Origin: Gemmatimonadota bacterium
GTDB taxonomy: Bacteria > GCA-2686955
Reading direction: 5' to 3'
Length of the DNA: 44,159 nt
Assembly (NCBI GenBank): GCA_002686955.1
Contig: NYZA01000249.1
Location: forward strand, 1-44,159
Position numbers and translations under genes: made by a program. The notes beneath the pieces were generated by a model that saw nothing but the letters and a program-made list of their open reading frames with translations, ran no database searches and was not told the DNA's origin. This document shows positions 42,320 to 44,159 of the stretch, piece by piece (the first letter of the stretch is position 1; each line of letters begins with the position of its first letter).

Positions 42320-44142
42320 TGGAGCTCCTCGGGATTGCTCGGAGGGAGGTCCGCGAGCGGCAGATCGGCGGGGAGAACCCGCTCGGCGCCGTCCGGCGAG
42401 CAGAGGAAAACCCGGTTTCGTGGCGAATCGAGTCCACCCTCCAGGTCGAAGGCCATCGAGCGCACGCCCCCTCTTGCGCCTCGAGCGCCCACCTCGACCG
42501 AGAGCCCCCCGCTTCTAACGAGACTGCCTTCGCGCGGCACCGTCTCGCCCCAGAGAAAGAAGCGTTCGATGAAAGTGGCGAAATACTCGCCGCCCGGGCG
42601 GTCCACGATCAGACGATCGGCACGATCTCGCCGCAGTCTCACCGATCCCGCCGCATCCGCGGTGGCGGCTGAGGAAGAGCCGATCCAGCGGGCGACGCTC
42701 GGAGGCAGCTCCGGCGAGAGGGTCAAGGCGGTCACTTCGATATGGGGCATCGACAAGATGTGGCGGATTGCCGCTCCGAATCCCATGCACACGAGGGGCG
42801 GCAGATCGATAAAGTAGAGATGGTCCCCCGGCCGAATGGCCTCGCGCCGGTCGGCGAGGGCGTGAAGCGGAGCCATTGTGTCGCGAACGAGTCCGTCCCG
42901 GAAGGCGGTCTTCACCCAGGAAGCCGAGATGAAGAGGCCGCACAAGGCGGCGAGAACCCAGCGGCGACGGTCTTTCCACGCCGCCAGAGCGGCCCCGAGG
43001 GCAAGAGCGTATCCGGCCGAGGGCAGATAGAGGAAGCGCTGACCTTCCACCACCGGAATGGCCGGCAGGAGCGTGACGAGAACGAAGAGAAGGCCCACGA
43101 TGACCGCGCGGCTCGGGCGGACGAGGCGATGGGCACCCCAAGTGAGCAGCACCAAGGTCGACGATAGGGCGATGACCACGGCGGGCCGCGCGGCGAGTGC
43201 CGGGCCGACCACGACTGGTTCCACGGGGATCAGGAAGACGAGGTTCGCGAGGTAGAGGAAGTAGCGCCAGAAGGCGACCAGCACGAAATCGGCCGAGGTG
43301 GGCGAGCTCAGATACGCGGATCCGGGACTGCCGAAGCCGCCCGTTGCCATGCGCAGGGCGATATAAGCCGTGGTGACGAGGATGGAAGGCCAAGCGGCGG
43401 CGAAACTCGCGGCGATCCGGCGGCGCCATGGAGAGGGGGAGGCATCGAGCCAGGCGAGGAGGGCCACGAGCAAGGGAAAGGCGGCGGCGCTCTCTTTCGC
43501 GAGGAAGGCGAGAGAGAGGAGAAGGACCGCCGTGAGGCCCCAAGCCCGCCGCTTCGAGCCCTCGCGCCAGCGAAGATGGGCGAGCAGGGCGGCGAGGAAG
43601 GGGATCGCCGCGATCAGATCGGTTCGCCCGGTGATCCAGGCGACACTGTCTTGGTGAGAGGGGTGGACGGCGAAGATCGCGCCGGCGATCAGTCCGGTGC
43701 GCGCGTCGCGCGAAAACCTGGCGGCGACCGCGGCGACGAGGAGCGTGGCGATGGCGTGGAGGAGCGAATTGGTGAGGTGGTAGCCGGCGGGCAGGTCCCC
43801 CCAGATTCCCCAGTCCAGAGCGAAGAAAGCCTGAACCAGCGGCCGGAAATAGTAGACGGACCAGTCCGCGTTCGCGAGCCATAGCGGTGTGACGTCGGCC
43901 GGACCGAAACGAAAACCGGTGAAGAGCGCGCCCAGGTCTTTCCACACGGCCTCGGCGCGTTCGAGCTGCAGGAAATCGTCCAGCCAGAAGGGGGACGCCA
44001 GCGCGGGCGCCCAGGCCAAAAGCGCGAGCAGCGCGAGAATCGCTTGAGAACGCGAGGGAAGGCGCAAGGGGTTCCTGGCGCGTGGGGTTCGAGGTTGGTA
44101 GTGACTCGTTGCAGTGTAGGAAGTTGCGGGTGGATAGTTCAA
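42316..44142 (-). CDS. Multi-pass GT-C-like (Tmtc/PMT-type) membrane protein
   Basis: A 608-aa protein with about ten membrane helices. The first loop has 'FWLDDFLQL' (Asp55, Asp56), the acidic loop of GT-C glycosyltransferases. Later 'FAVHPSHQDSVAWITGRTDLIA' (in parts) strongly recalls Tmtc/O-mannosyl transferase-like proteins. No C-terminal TPR array is present; instead a ~170-aa soluble region ends the protein. It is the first gene of the envelope operon visible here and may add sugars from lipid-linked donors. The start at 44142 lies 17 nt from the window edge, so a longer start is possible. Confidence 0.78.
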   Translation of the reverse strand: MNYPPATSYTATSHYQPRTPRARNPLRLPSRSQAILALLALLAWAPALASPFWLDDFLQLERAEAVWKDLGALFTGFRFGPADVTPLWLANADWSVYYFRPLVQAFFALDWGIWGDLPAGYHLTNSLLHAIATLLVAAVAARFSRDARTGLIAGAIFAVHPSHQDSVAWITGRTDLIAAIPFLAALLAHLRWREGSKRRAWGLTAVLLLSLAFLAKESAAAFPLLVALLAWLDASPSPWRRRIAASFAAAWPSILVTTAYIALRMATGGFGSPGSAYLSSPTSADFVLVAFWRYFLYLANLVFLIPVEPVVVGPALAARPAVVIALSSTLVLLTWGAHRLVRPSRAVIVGLLFVLVTLLPAIPVVEGQRFLYLPSAGYALALGAALAAWKDRRRWVLAALCGLFISASWVKTAFRDGLVRDTMAPLHALADRREAIRPGDHLYFIDLPPLVCMGFGAAIRHILSMPHIEVTALTLSPELPPSVARWIGSSSAATADAAGSVRLRRDRADRLIVDRPGGEYFATFIERFFLWGETVPREGSLVRSGGLSVEVGARGARGGVRSMAFDLEGGLDSPRNRVFLCSPDGAERVLPADLPLADLPPSNPEELQ

Positions 44143-44159
44143 CGGGGGCGGTGCCGCGC

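Overview
The window is GC-rich DNA from a Gram-negative bacterium. It carries LPS-heptose genes, an outer-membrane beta-barrel protein, lipoprotein-type binding proteins and a FlgD-type Ig C-terminal domain. That domain, together with a CRTAC1-like protein, fits an FCB-group or deep-branching lineage of the Eisenbacteria/Krumholzibacteria kind. This placement is a guess from gene style, not a measured assignment. Genes are packed, with many ATGA or GTGA start/stop overlaps. No rRNA, tRNA, CRISPR array or intact insertion sequence was found.

Layout. 1-4654 (minus): yajC, def, fmt, then thiazole/thiamine genes tenI/thiE-like, thiS, thiF and thiG. 4655-6686: a gene graveyard with three truncated fragments (P-loop kinase, HNH endonuclease, BNR-repeat/FlgD-Ig protein). 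6687-8062 (minus): thyA-folA. 8172-14005 (plus): a putative RiPP locus with a sigma54-like promoter, radical SAM/SPASM maturase, 52-aa cysteine-containing precursor, two hairpins, outer-membrane CBM9/DUF5916-type barrel and ABC exporter. 14055-16613: Ski2-like DUF3516-type helicase. 16655-25413 (minus): a small secreted protein, the high-affinity phosphate system pstS-C-A-B-B-phoU with two different PstB subunits, and a Zn/Mn-type ABC uptake operon with an extra membrane-anchored protein. 25488-28208 (plus): an FG-GAP/ASPIC-UnbV/thioredoxin fusion interrupted by one in-frame TGA followed by a hairpin, a candidate selenoprotein. 28236-29484 (minus): a broken disulfide-reductase fragment and a tandem-HTH DNA-binding protein. 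29873-33298 (plus): uspA, a PAS histidine kinase and an NtrC-family sigma54 activator, facing a stand-alone receiver gene on the minus strand. 33726-34379: a gene-free stretch with dyads, a near-consensus sigma54 promoter, a ~129-nt structured small RNA with C-rich unpaired segments, and a strong terminator. 34380-44142 (minus): an envelope operon of a GT-C-like membrane protein, two paralogous membrane phosphodiesterase-like proteins, a methyltransferase, rfaE1, rfaE2 and a PHP-domain protein.

Most noteworthy: (1) the sigma54-driven small RNA beside a sigma54-dependent two-component system, an arrangement recalling CbrAB-CrcZ or LuxO-Qrr but unrelated in sequence as far as I can tell; (2) the candidate UGA-selenocysteine in the CRTAC1/UnbV-like protein; (3) the radical-SAM peptide locus with a dedicated outer-membrane protein; (4) a PstB pair whose defects would all fall in the same composite ATP site of a heterodimer.
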